Assembly (NCBI GenBank): GCA_003427395.1
Contig: BFEA01000003.1
Coordinates: forward strand, 6,510,134-6,574,133
Direction of reading: 5' to 3'
DNA length: 64,000 nucleotides
Origin: Chara braunii
Lineage: Eukaryota; Streptophyta; Charophyceae; Charales; Characeae
Shown here: positions 44,504 through 54,846 of the stretch, one piece after another
How positions within the stretch are numbered: the first letter of the stretch is position 1
Layout: every line of letters starts with the position of its first letter
The notes under the pieces: generated by a model
What the model was told of the DNA's origin: nothing
The model's database searches: none
Seen by the model: only the letters and a program-made list of their open reading frames with translations
Translations under genes and position numbers: made by a program

Positions 44504-44994
44504 GGGCCTTGCTGCACTACTCGTGAATCTTGAGAAATCAAGAGTTCATCACCGCTGCACTAACTCTTGATGCCGCGTCCTGAATTTCCATTCAAGAGCT
44601 GTCAGATGCACTCTCGAAAACGTCGAGAGTGAGTCATCGCTGCACTACCTGAGGAAAACTGTTCTTGGTCCGGCGCTTCAAGAGGTGTCAGAGACGAGCT
44701 CTTGAAGCTTCCACAGTTCCCGCATGCAGGGGCATTTTCTTCAAACAAGGCCGACGGGTCCCTTCATGCGGTTTGCAAATTCGAGAGTTGGCCTCCAGTC
44801 TCGGTGGACAAATTGTCGCTGCCCTGTCGTGTACTGTCTGTCGGACAGTCAAGAATGCTCACGAGAGCGGAGAGTCCGGAGTAAGTGCAGCAACAACAGC
44901 ACTTGATGCCAATCCAGGAGTCTGACAGCGCTAAAGTTGCGGCTAAACGTACTCTTGAAATTTTTCATGTGTCTAGCGTAGTGCAGCGAGGCCC
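44504..44994. mobile_element. Harbinger-type MITE 2 (491 bp, TTT duplication)
   Basis: TIRs GGGCCTTGCTGCACTAC / GGGCCTCGCTGCACTAC with TTT outside both ends. Internal TCAAGAG motifs resemble MITE 1. A partial second TIR start (GGGCCTGCACCACTC) lies 36 bp upstream at 44468. Confidence 0.7.
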
Positions 44995-45008
44995 TTTGTC
45001 TTCCATCG

Positions 45009-45080
45009 TCACCCGAATAGAACACCCCGTCATTAAAGCTGTACTTGGGGCAACTGGCAGTCTAGGTACAGCAGTGAAAA
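45009..45080. repeat. diverged copy of the palindromic element core
   Basis: Shares CCGAATA, CGTCATTA, TTGGGG and GGCAGTCTA with 44352-44430. Its stem GCTGTAC/GTACAGC covaries with GCTGAAT/ATTCAGC. Confidence 0.6.
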
Positions 45081-45371
45081 GACATTTACTGCAGTGATAT
45101 TTCAATACTTCCATGGTTACTTCAACCTTGAAATGACGGTGAGCCCGTTTGTCAGTACTAGGTGATATTTACCACCGATAGATTGAGCATCAGAAGCCAA
45201 GGGCACAGGATGGGATGAGGAGCATTGAGGACAGACCTGAAACCCTGGGGTGTTCTCTCCGGAGCAGAGACTTGAAGCTGGCCCCCAATGAAATAACTCT
45301 GAGTTTTCTGTTTTGAAAGGTGTAAAAAAGGGTCACCTTTTTTTTTCTGAGAAAACTAGGGGGGAGTCAGG

Positions 45372-45455
45372 GTTAGAGTTCGAAAATGCATATCAAACTT
45401 GGTTTCTGCAGTACAGTCAGGGCCCGAGTTTCAAATGCAGTTGAAACTCGGGTGA
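45372..45455 (-). repeat. hairpin repeat (GAGTTTCAA family), copy 2
   Basis: Reverse-orientation copy of 3571-3650. Contains a perfect 12-bp stem CCCGAGTTTCAA-ATGCAG-TTGAAACTCGGG (45423-45452). Confidence 0.7.
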
Positions 45456-45459
45456 GCAG

Positions 45460-46350
45460 AAAGGCCGCGCGGGGGAGTTCAAAACAGCACTCTAGTCAGC
45501 CATGTTGGACGGACCAGCAGAGGCCCTGCCAGGCTACCACAGGCCTGGAGGACCGAGACATAGTCGGTCGTCCAGGGTCTGCCTCAGGGCATCCCCCACA
45601 GTGGCCGCCGCCGCTGTCGGAGAGCGCGGTGTCCCGGCCCTCCTCTGCGTACCAAGTCTCTGCTTGGTACCGGCCCCCTGCTCCGACGTTACGGCCTGTA
45701 GGCAAGCCCTCAAACTTCTATGACCCCTAGTACCCGGGCTGTGCCCGACGTGGACTGGTCCTGTTGGTGCCTGCCTCAGCAAAAGGGGAGGGTGCGCCAC
45801 AGGACTTTCCATTGGTCCACGCAGGCTCGGCGCCCTGCTGTACAGCAGAGCACTACAGGCCTGTGGCCGTGGTAGCCGCCGGGTTCGCCCTGGGACGCGA
45901 AGGTAGAGAGACGGGTGCTGCTGTTTCTACTGCGCGCCAAGTGCCCCTCTACCAGGTTATGGGTTAGGTGCATGAAACAGGTCGCTGTCAGAGAAAAGAG
46001 GAGGCTGAGCGAAGAAAACAAGAAAATGTAAAAAGGGAAGTGGAAAGAAAGCAAGGGGCCTAATCTGCGCGACTGAACTGTCAGCCTTAATTTGGGGAAA
46101 TTTGACGGCCTCTAGTCTCTCTGTTGCTACGTTTACGCTTTTCTCCTTATTTTTACTATTACTGATATTTAATTTTCCCTTTCATACGATTCGTCAGATT
46201 CGGCTTTCACTAGGCCTGTCATCTCAAGTTGCCTGCAGGTCAACTTCAAAACGCGATCATCGCTAGACGGATCAGACTGGTTCAACTCTTCGCTGTTTTC
46301 CTACGCCGGGTCTGTCCGACTGGGCTTCTAGCGCGCGATATTTTGAGCCA
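45460..46350. other. non-coding interval
   Basis: Overlapping short readings in several frames; none shows a domain. Nothing else recognised. Confidence 0.4.
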
Positions 46351-46698
46351 GTGGCCTGGTACGATACTGGGTCTATTGAGCGAAGTCCGGCCATGGCGCT
46401 GCATGGATATAGGCCGGACTGTTGGAACCTCCGAACGCGTTGGAGGCAAATGTCTGGGGAGGGACCCAGTATCACCGCTATCCTCAACTACGACGGGGGA
46501 GATGAAATCGAACTGAAAATCGATGTAGAAGGGGCAAAGGAGGGGGAGATGATAACTAATTCTAAGTTGCAGGATGCAATCATAGAGGCAAGGGATCGTG
46601 TGGAAAGGCGCTGCAGGAGGGACGGAGTTACTGCAGGAATGCGAGTAACGGTGTCATACCATAAGGCCGAGACCTCAACGGACACAGTGGACCGGTAA
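46351..46698 (+). CDS. unrecognised 115-codon ORF
   Basis: Open reading with a charged C-terminal part (DEIELKIDVEGAKEGEMI ... EARDRVERRC ... GMRVTVSYHKAETSTD) and a stop TAA. The composition looks protein-like but I recognise no family. No start context or splice sites decide the 5' end. It could be an exon of a lost gene or a retroelement fragment. Confidence 0.3.
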   Translation: MAWYDTGSIERSPAMALHGYRPDCWNLRTRWRQMSGEGPSITAILNYDGGDEIELKIDVEGAKEGEMITNSKLQDAIIEARDRVERRCRRDGVTAGMRVTVSYHKAETSTDTVDR

Positions 46699-49174
46699 CA
46701 GGCCCACCTGGACAGGGACTCGGGTGGAGAGAGTGAGATGAGTGAGGCTGGCGAGCGGGAAACCGATCTCCAGTCGTGGAACAGACCGGACCAGCTCTTC
46801 AGGAACCACCCTCAGGCTCGAGATGTGGAAGGCGGGTCCGAGGCCAGCTCGAGACAGCAGAGGCCAAGAGGGCGCGAGACAGTTGAGAGGAGGGATGGGA
46901 GAGAGAGACACGTGTAAGAGAGGGAGTCACCGAGGTCAACGGGGCCTTTAAGTCGTTTGTGCATGAGCAGGAGAGAGCGAGATGCACGAGTGTGGTAGGG
47001 ACGTGAGGGACAACACACGAGAGAAAAACTAGACCACGGGGGACACATGTGCGGTATGTTTGCCTGTATGATGACGTCAGCCCGACGCCAACTCGCGACA
47101 GGCTAGAGAGAATGGCCCGGGGGCCAGTGCACGGCTGCTGCAGATGCGAGAGTAGGACCACTCAATTGCGGCGCAAGAAAAGGGTCGGACAGCCAGTGAG
47201 GTACTGTGCTTGCCATTATGTGCGTGCATGAGCATCGTGTGTCGATGAGGCGAGTAAGGAGAGGGATGGGGGTTCTGAGTAGCCGGTAAGCGAGTAGTGT
47301 GACTCCGCTTTGATCGGGTGATGTTCAGGGTGGTGACCATGGCTAGATAGCGGTTGACGTCACTAATCCGGTCTGCAAGACTCATATACTCTGAGTGAGA
47401 CGTGAAGGGACAAGTGATTGACGTGCCCTTAGCATTCGCGAGGAGACTGTTTCTTGAGGCATCCGTGAACGGCTGCTGTTGTCGTTCAGAGTTCTGTGCG
47501 AATCAAAGCCACGGTAGTCAAGAGACAAGCGGGGAGGAAAAAAGGTGCGACAGAGTGTGACTAGTGACGCAACTCTCTTGGAAAACAGGCAAACAAGAAA
47601 CGTCACCACGTGCGTGCGATATGTGGAGAAGGCACGTTTAGCTTGACGATGCCCTGGCCAGAGACTATGGTGTAACGTAAGATGCGAGCGTGAGTGCGGG
47701 ACTGTGCGGCATGTGCACTCGCGATGTTGACGACAACCTGGTTCAGGGCGCGGGAAGCTAGAGATCGTGCATGAGTAACATGCGACTCAGATTGTCAGTG
47801 ACTTATGAGACAAGAGTGTTTGAGAGTGAGAGGGAAGAGGCTTGGAAGCATGTGTGAGATGCCACGAGGTCAAAGTCGATGATGTCTCTTGTGCCTTCTC
47901 TTGGACTACATGGTGTGACGCTCTCTCTAACTTCCTTTCTCAGATTGACAGTGACCGAACGTGCGAAATGTTGGTAATGTAAGCTCGCATACCAAGTTTG
48001 GTTGATCTGAGTTGTGTATAAAGAGAGACATTGTGGTATGATTCGGCTTCTGATAGCTAAACTAGGGACAATATCTAAGCTACACGCAGTCTGAGTACTC
48101 ACCCTGTTCGTGCTATCTTGAAGATATTCTGTGATGGATCCAATCTCAAAAGCTTAGGGGATGAAATATGTCTAATCGCTGAAGTCACCAGCTTACCAAA
48201 GGTCGTCTTCAGAGCCTTTAAACACAGTCACTGTCATTTCGAGTAACGCGTTAAGAGCGAGACAACGCGGCGTGTTAGCTTGCAGCTGGGGAATAGTTGA
48301 GTATTGATTTGTGTGATGCTTTCAATTTCGCTAGCCTACCCTGTGTGCTCAAGTCTCCCCCCCCCACATTATGTTCAATGTTGATGGATTTAGTTGGTAT
48401 TTGCCTTTAGTCAGAGTCGAGTGACAAGAAGAGTGGTGGGAGGCGTGTGTAGAAGTTAGGCATGTATACGGCATATTTTCGCAAGTTTTAAGACGATCTC
48501 CTTTTGCCTTTCCCAAGTTGGTGAAAGGAAAGGTAAAAGTGTCAATCAGGCGCGTGCTATGTGCTTAATATGTGCACATGTAAGAATTCCCTTAATAACG
48601 TGCGTTCCTCTTATGAGCGGTATCGAGTGCAGAAACTTGTGTTTTCATGAGAGAGTTTGGCTCACTCCATGAACAATTAAACGACTTTCACCCCTCCTCT
48701 CTTGGCTAAGTACTTGAAGTGTTTTTTATTATGAATGTCATATTCAGGGAAAGGAAAAGAGTAGATGTCCTGGATCCCGCCACTGGGAACGAGTGAAAGA
48801 CAACGAGACATGAAAAATGCTAGTAAGCGACCTCTGAAAGGTGGGTTAGCCCAAATAGCATTTCTCAGAGAACTCCGTTAACTTTTGTTGGGATTGATGA
48901 GCAGGAGAAATAAGATATTAAGGAAAATTGCCTACCTCCTAGCCAAGTACATACTAGATGGGGATTAGCAAGGGGAGGGTCTAAAGGTGTGAGGTTCTGA
49001 TTGGGCTATCCGAATGCTGGTTAATGGGAAAGTGACCGAAGATATTTGAATCTGATAGTGTCTGGCGTCGGGCACCGTTTAACTGCGAGGACTACTGAGA
49101 AAAAGAATTGCCCTACTTCTGTGGATGTTTATTCCTCTCTTGCCAGTTGGCTCCCTCCGGTGACCAGATAGAAA

Positions 49175-49176
<2 letters not shown>
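46699..49176. other. long interval without recognised features
   Basis: No ORF over about 120 codons, no TIR, LTR or RNA gene identified. Slightly AT-richer than the GC-rich insertion at 30 kb. Confidence 0.4.

Positions 49177-49249
<73 letters not shown>
49177..49249. repeat. (TA)n microsatellite, left
   Basis: About 36 TA units; followed immediately by the first 426-bp repeat unit with two Ns (49251, 49256). Confidence 0.95.
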
Positions 49250-49250
<1 letters not shown>

Positions 49251-49741
49251 NCCCCNCGTTTGTTGTCCTCTTCTCTCTCTCTGCCTACGGTTTTACCGGG
49301 CAGTTCTGTTTGTGACGATATATACTACGACTTCGCTAGCTTCCTACTACGGTTTTTTCCGGTTAGGTCGAGCGGCAGTGGTCGGGGCCGTTACTAGGCG
49401 GCCATGCTGTGCCTCTCGTGCCAGCGACCTGTCTGGAGTGTATTTTTTGGCTGTGACAGGCCTTTCTTTGTTTCGTGGATGTTTTGCTGGCTTGTGATGG
49501 GGTCTGAACCGACAGTCTGTAGAGTTTTCCATCTGGTGTGGGTGAGTGATAGTCTACTTTGATTTTGGTTAAGGTAGATTATCATTTACAGTGTAATCAG
49601 TGAGGGGATTCTGCACACTGTTGAGGGTTCACCCTCCTGATGAGTCGGTGAAACTCCGACGAAACAGTTTGTCACAGCCCCTCGTTTCACGTCCTCTTCT
49701 CTCTCTCTGCCTACGGTTTTATCGGGCAGTTCTGTATGTGA

Positions 49742-49750
<9 letters not shown>
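49251..49750 (+). mobile_element. hammerhead-bearing 426-bp tandem repeat (retrozyme-like)
   Basis: Unit 1 spans 49251-49676. A second unit starts at 49677 and matches for about 70 bp (CGTCCTCTTCTCTCTCTCTG, CTACGGTTTTAYCGGGCAGT, TGACGATATAT) at a constant offset of 426 before running into (TA)n. The two Ns in unit 1 fall at bases that are G and T in unit 2. Tandem units of this size carrying a hammerhead ribozyme fit non-autonomous retrozymes. No PBS or PPT was found, so the class is inferred. Confidence 0.65.
49613..49672 (+). ncRNA. type III hammerhead ribozyme
   Basis: All core parts are present in order: stem III 5' strand with ACTG (49617-49620) and U16.1 (49621); H17 = T49622; stem I GAGGG-TTCA-CCCTC (49623-49636); CTGATGA (49637-49643); stem II GTCGG/CCGAC with a 7-nt loop (49644-49660); GAAA (49661-49664); stem III 3' strand CAGT (49665-49668), extendable by three pairs past one mismatch. 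Predicted self-cleavage falls between 49622 and 49623 after GTT, which satisfies NUH though GTC is commoner. The open helix is III, the topology known from plant retrozymes and viroid-like RNAs. Confidence 0.9.

Positions 49751-49782
<32 letters not shown>
49744..49782. repeat. (TA)n microsatellite, right
   Basis: About 19 TA units growing out of GTGACGATATAT at the end of the partial second repeat unit. Confidence 0.95.
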
Positions 49783-49784
<2 letters not shown>

Positions 49785-49789
49785 CAGTC

Positions 49790-51531
49790 TGGCTTTTAGC
49801 TTGCACCACATGCAGGTGGGAAAGTGCTCGTAGTCAAGGCAATCTTGCTTAACCCTCGTGTTAAGTCGAGAGTTAAATGATTAAATACGGAGGCTCTACG
49901 CAAAGAAACTCTTCATTTAGCGGTGGAAATGCAAGCACTGAGAAGTCCGTATTGAGCACAGATGTCAGACCATAATCATGGTATTTTCATGGTACTTTAC
50001 TCAGTACACGAGCTGTGAAGTGTCTGACCTGTGCTCTGAGTGACATGTGCAAAGTGGCGGTAACTCAGTGTCATCATGTCTCGCATGGACTGAAGTCATA
50101 CCTCTCTCCTGAATCGGAGGGAGCGTGTGTGTTGTATAGATGTACAGTCACACAACACCACGACTCTTGCAAATCATTCTCAGATTGCCACGACCTGAGT
50201 ATGTAGCGGGTGACCTTGAACAGGATTCAGGCAGGATGACTACGACTCACTTAGTAAGTACTGCGGTTGTGACCGAACTTTGTTCTACTGCAGTTATGAC
50301 CGAACTTTATTCTACTCACGGGTCAGAAGAGAACGTTTAGTCATGTACCCAAAGCTATTATTCTAGCCTCAGGGGAGAGAGTACTAAGTTGCAAGCTCCC
50401 TGTCATTTAGCTTAGGCGTACTGCGACACACTCTGGTTCTGCAACACGTATGGGTCGTTCCCTCTACTCAAAGTTACTGCATCTGACACTGAATCTTGTG
50501 TTCAACTGAGAATAAGCAACCGTTGGCCAAAAACCCAGCGCCTAAGAAGTGAGTGTTGCTTTAAACGCAGGTGCAAATCTCTGGGGCCAAAACGGAGTTG
50601 GGAAAGAGAGAACAGACTGGTGTATGTCGCTCGGAGTGAAGATAGGCAAGTTGGATCGGATTCCTTGATACTTTCTTGTCTGCCGGTACGGGAAAATTAA
50701 ATCTGGCTCCTCCAGAATCTAAAGTGAGATCATCAGCTTTCAGCTAAGTAGTTAGGTGGCGTTCAGTTAGTACTCCCTCAATAATCGAAGGTCCAAGTTG
50801 TTCGCGGCCTCCTGCCCGAATCAATCAGCATCAAGCCATTCCTCCCTGCGTTTGAGACCAGCATCAGACGATTAATATCTTTCCTTGAAGAGACGCTGAA
50901 ACAACCCTAACGTTCCTCTCTGATCCATGAACACAGTCCAATCCCCCTCTATGTAATGGACCCTAGTAAGTGGGTAAGAAGAGATGGCTTGGTGAGGGTG
51001 ACGTGCACCTTGCACAGTGGTCGGACAGAAGGTTGGGAGGAGAGGGTAATTGAGAACCTCTGCCATCAAAAGAGATTCATGATGGAATACGCCTTGACAC
51101 TGGTGAGAGACCCGACAAGTATGATCGAGTACACCTATTACATACATGGGTCAGACGAAAACCACATAGCACCTTTTCCTCCTTCGGGTCCGTTGAGGAA
51201 GCGAGAAAAGTCACCGCCGATGAGCAGTGAAGTAAGCTTGTCACGACCCGAACACCGACAGTGAAAAATATCATTTTTGCGAGCACGATCCAGTTAGTTT
51301 CAATCATCAGGTACCTCTTCCTAGCTCGCAGTTCTCTCAGTGTTTAAACGACAAGAGATCAGCGCCCGGTAAATCGATATCCCATCATTGAGTCAACAAC
51401 GACTTTCAGGCATCATCCGAGTTGCATTCAACCATCCATCAATTAGTATTAAATTATTTTCACTTGCGTTATAAATCAACCTCAGCCAACAACCAATCAT
51501 TACTAAAAGACACGGTGATCAGTTTCAGCAT
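49790..51531. other. interval without a recognised gene
   Basis: A 102-codon reading (50956-51264, starting MDPSKWVRRDGLVRVTC) shows plausible protein composition but no known family. TGTGACCGAACTTTRTTCTAC-like phrases repeat at about 50268 and 50297. Confidence 0.35.
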
Positions 51532-52011
51532 ATGACTCAGCACATGAGTTCAGTCGAGTCTTTCCAGGTCGAAGAATCAGCTCTGGCCGGACTCAATCGG
51601 ATCTCCTCCAAGGATGCATTCGGATACCAATGCATCAGCGTTGTTGGTTTCAGGCGGGAGGAGCTATCAATTTTTGTTGCCCTCACCAGTTTTGCAGCAG
51701 GCACTATCCATGATCTGAGGCCCTATGTAAGAAAGGGGAAAGAGACACATGAGCACTTCGATTCGATTCGGGTCACAGCAGTCAAGTACCTGGAAGAGAG
51801 AGAGAGAGAGCTCGACGAGAGTTGTACCAAGTTGATCCACAGTTTCGGGCCAAAGCTCTACTCTGACTATCCCAAACCTCCAATACCTTTCATTCTCACT
51901 CATGGCTCCTGTTGGGGTGACTTGGTAGACCTAGCAAAGAGGTACATCTCTCCTGGAGTGATCGATTACGAGGCAGTGACAGAGCCCTCAGAGTTCCCGC
52001 ATCTCAGATGA
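51532..52011 (+). CDS. unrecognised 159-codon ORF
   Basis: The best candidate in the window for a non-transposon coding exon. It is open for 480 bp with balanced composition: an N-terminal region (SVESFQVEESALAGLNRISS), a hydrophobic patch (ELSIFVALTSFAAGTIH), a charged helix (YLEERERELDESCTKLIH) and a C-terminal DLVDLAKRYI. No signal peptide or known motif. It lies 380 bp upstream of a LINE fragment and may itself be LINE- or retroelement-derived. Confidence 0.35.
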   Translation: MTQHMSSVESFQVEESALAGLNRISSKDAFGYQCISVVGFRREELSIFVALTSFAAGTIHDLRPYVRKGKETHEHFDSIRVTAVKYLEERERELDESCTKLIHSFGPKLYSDYPKPPIPFILTHGSCWGDLVDLAKRYISPGVIDYEAVTEPSEFPHLR

Positions 52012-52393
52012 GGAATCTTCTCTAGACCCTCCCTTCCTACTCTATGGGAGGAGTTTTGTGCTATGATCGATTTTAGGGTCATGTACCTTGGATGGAAGTG
52101 ATCAGAACTTGCTGGATACAGGTGGCTCTACATACAGAGACCACAGCCTCAGCGAGTACTGAGACATGGCAAAAAGCCCAAACGACAGACAACGAAATTA
52201 GAGATTTGAGTGTGAAGTTCAGAGGGATGAGTGAGGACTCTTGATTGGAGCTGGTCTTGCTCTCTTCCATTTTTACTTCCTGAGACAATTATGAGTTCTC
52301 ATTCAGAACAGTGAAGAGAGAGAGTGGATTACCCTTTCACAATTACAGACCCACCTTAGGTATTGCCATCATTCTGAGAAAGCCTTAGAAAAT

Positions 52394-53609
52394 TTGATCG
52401 ACTGGATGCCTTTGGATTGGGTAAGGATCCTAAAAAAGGGCCTTCGGTTATTAGAAGGTGATTGGGTTGCTATGAAGGATCAGTCAAACATCATAGGTAA
52501 TATTGTAGTAGTTTTGGAGGATGAGGAGATTTTTTTCACTACCTATGAAATGGATAAAACAATTATAATCAAGGACCAGAATATTATAAAAAAGGTAACA
52601 AAGGATCAGGTCTTCAGAATCAGAGTATTGAAGGACAAAGAAAAATGGGTAGCATTTAAACCTAATACACCTATATGTCATCTGCCTCTTGATCCTGCAT
52701 ATTGGAAATGGTCTGATATAGGAAGGAAAGGAAGAGGGTATACTTGTATGGTTCATACGTTAACAGTAAAGTCCACTTATAGGATGTTTCGCCCTAAAAT
52801 TATTTTAAAGGACAAGGTTGAAGAAAGATTGATGAAGCATCTTAATATAAATATATAATCACTAAGAAAGGTAAAATGGTTTAGTAAAACCAAAATTAAA
52901 CCCGCAAAAGTGACTTCACTACAATGGCAAATAGAGCATAGATGTCTACCTACAAATAACTAGCTTATAGATAGACTGACCTTGGAACAAAGAGGGAAAG
53001 TGCTTCCATGGTGTAAATTTTGTAAATCTGCGTTTCCATCCAAGTTAATTCTTGAGACAATCGAGCATGTGTTCTTACAGTGCCCTGGGGCAATTTGGCT
53101 ATGGAGATGGTGGGACCGCATTTGGTCTAATTTGGAAACAAAAGTCCAATGGCCATGGGACTGGAGAGCCCTTCTTCTTGAATCCTGGTCTCCTAAATTT
53201 ATTGATGAATTCTCACAAAATGTATACAATATGGGTAGGAGAGCTGTTTTATGGGCAATATGGTTGAGAAGATGTACGAATGAAATGGAAGGAGTCAGAC
53301 TAGATGGACCAGAATTCACTGACACAATTAAACAACAAATACAAACTGATATCAATATAAAATGGGAACAATCTAAAGAAAAAATAAACTTTATATCCTC
53401 ACCAAAGGAAATCCTGCAGCACATTCAACGATTCAACCACTGCTGGTTAGGAGGAACCCAAGGGGGGGGCAATGGGAAAGGTTGAATGGGAAAGGGAAAG
53501 GAGAGCAGAAGAGGAGGAGTTAAGAAGGGACTTTAAGCTTGTTTTTAATAACTGGACTATGATCGATCCAACTATCCCTTTACGTCCACTTTCAGATGCG
53601 CTAGAATGA
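52394..53609 (+). pseudogene. LINE ORF2 C-terminal relic with zf-RVT knuckle
   Basis: One frame runs from 52394 to about 53465 with stops at 52856 and about 52960, then shifts frame in a G8 run near 53462 and ends at TGA 53607-53609. It has the post-RT region (DWVRILKKGLRLLEGDW), the zf-RVT domain WQIEHRCLPTN then WCKFCKS ... ETIEHVFLQCPGAIWLW (C-x2-C ... H-x4-C), and the C-terminal LVFNNWTMIDPTIPLRP shared with the 10.0 kb fragment. The RT core is missing, so it is 5'-truncated. AT-richer than its surroundings. Confidence 0.85.
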
Positions 53610-53816
53610 AGTATTTAGATATGGCGCCCTAATGGGGTGAAGAGGCACTTCTCATCCAACTCTATAGTTCAAGCATAATGTTCTTTCATATCATGTTTTG
53701 TACTCATGTATTCAAGGGACGCTGGACCCGGTTTCCAGCAGGTCTTGCTCCCCACCAATAGATGGAGCGTTTATAAAAAAAAAATAAAAAATAAAAAAAA
53801 ATAAAAAATAAAAAGA
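53610..53816 (+). repeat. LINE 3' UTR with terminal stem-loop and A-rich tail
   Basis: ACGCTGGACCCGGTTTCCAG, then stem-loop GCTCC-CCACCAATAGAT-GGAGC, then (A)nT repeats to 53816. The coding end, 3' UTR, stem-loop and tail are contiguous here, which proves the stem-loop is the LINE 3' terminus. Confidence 0.85.
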
Positions 53817-54000
53817 TTGCAGTTTGCAGGCTTCCAAAAATTCACAAGTTGTCATTTGAAAAAAAAAAAGATAATAATAGTAATAAAAAAAAATGACAAC
53901 ACGTTGAGAGTCTTGAGACCCTTCTGCGGCACCCGTGCAGTTTTTCCATCCTTTTTTTTGCTCTGTAAAGGGCAAGCAGGCCAAGGACCAGACCCGCGGT

Positions 54001-54019
54001 GCCTCCACAACACTCAGGG

Positions 54020-54064
<45 letters not shown>
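54001..54064 (+). repeat. retroposon 3' tail motif with 42-nt poly(A), copy 4
   Basis: GCCTCCACAACACTCAGGGC directly precedes 42 A (54023-54064). Confidence 0.7.
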
Positions 54065-54066
<2 letters not shown>

Positions 54067-54846
54067 TTATGCAGGCCGGTACCTCTAAACTGTGAGCTCT
54101 GGGTTAACCTGCTGTTTTCTGGAGACTTAAGGTCTCTTTAGACACTCCTAAAGGAATCCTAAAAAATTTAAGACGAGTCCTAAAATATTTTTAGGAATTG
54201 CTGCGGCTTGGTTACACGCATTCCTAAAGAAAAGCTTTTAGGATCTGTCCTAAAGGGTCTCCCGCGGCCTGTTTTCATATCCGTACATGGGGCCGCGCCG
54301 ACGATGTCCGCCCATTGCAGCCTCGTGTGTGTGGTACACAGGGCGGCGGGCTCCGGCCGGTTCATGACGGGGAGGTAAAAAGGGCGTGGAGGCAGGAATT
54401 CGAAAATTCGAATTCGAATTTTCGCGGACACATGCTGGTGGGCCGGAGGACGGGTAGTGGTCAAATTCGTCATACAAAAGACGACGCTGCTGATCCCCAA
54501 CTCGTAGGGAGCCGTGTTCGCCTGGAGTACGAAGTCATGTGTGGCATCTGAAGTGTTGTGTTGCAGCGAACAGAAGCTGAGTATTGTGCGCCGACGAGCA
54601 TAGGCGGGACGTGTGAGACTCGAACAGGCGCTACACGTCTGCCATGAATCTGCGCTTTGGAGGGAGCGTTTCGAGCACACAAAGCACACAGACTCCGGGA
54701 TGCTGACAGATTCAGTTGCAGGTTCTTCATATGGCGCCATATGCAGAACAGGTGAGTGGGCGAAGCCACTGATTTGAATTCCGACCGTTGGATGTCCTCC
54801 ACTGCCTGCAGATCGTCCGTACCATGATGGTGCAATGTGACGCCCA
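54065..54846. other. non-coding interval with TCCTAAA palindromes
   Basis: Repeated TCCTAAA and TTTAGGA motifs at 54147-54255, including TCCTAAAA-TAT-TTTTAGGA. They resemble a decayed TIR element end. A 186-codon minus-strand reading has no recognised domain. Confidence 0.4.

Noticed and set aside
51290-51315. Minus-strand CTGATGA followed two bases later by GAAAC
   Set aside because: No room for stem II, so it cannot be a hammerhead core.
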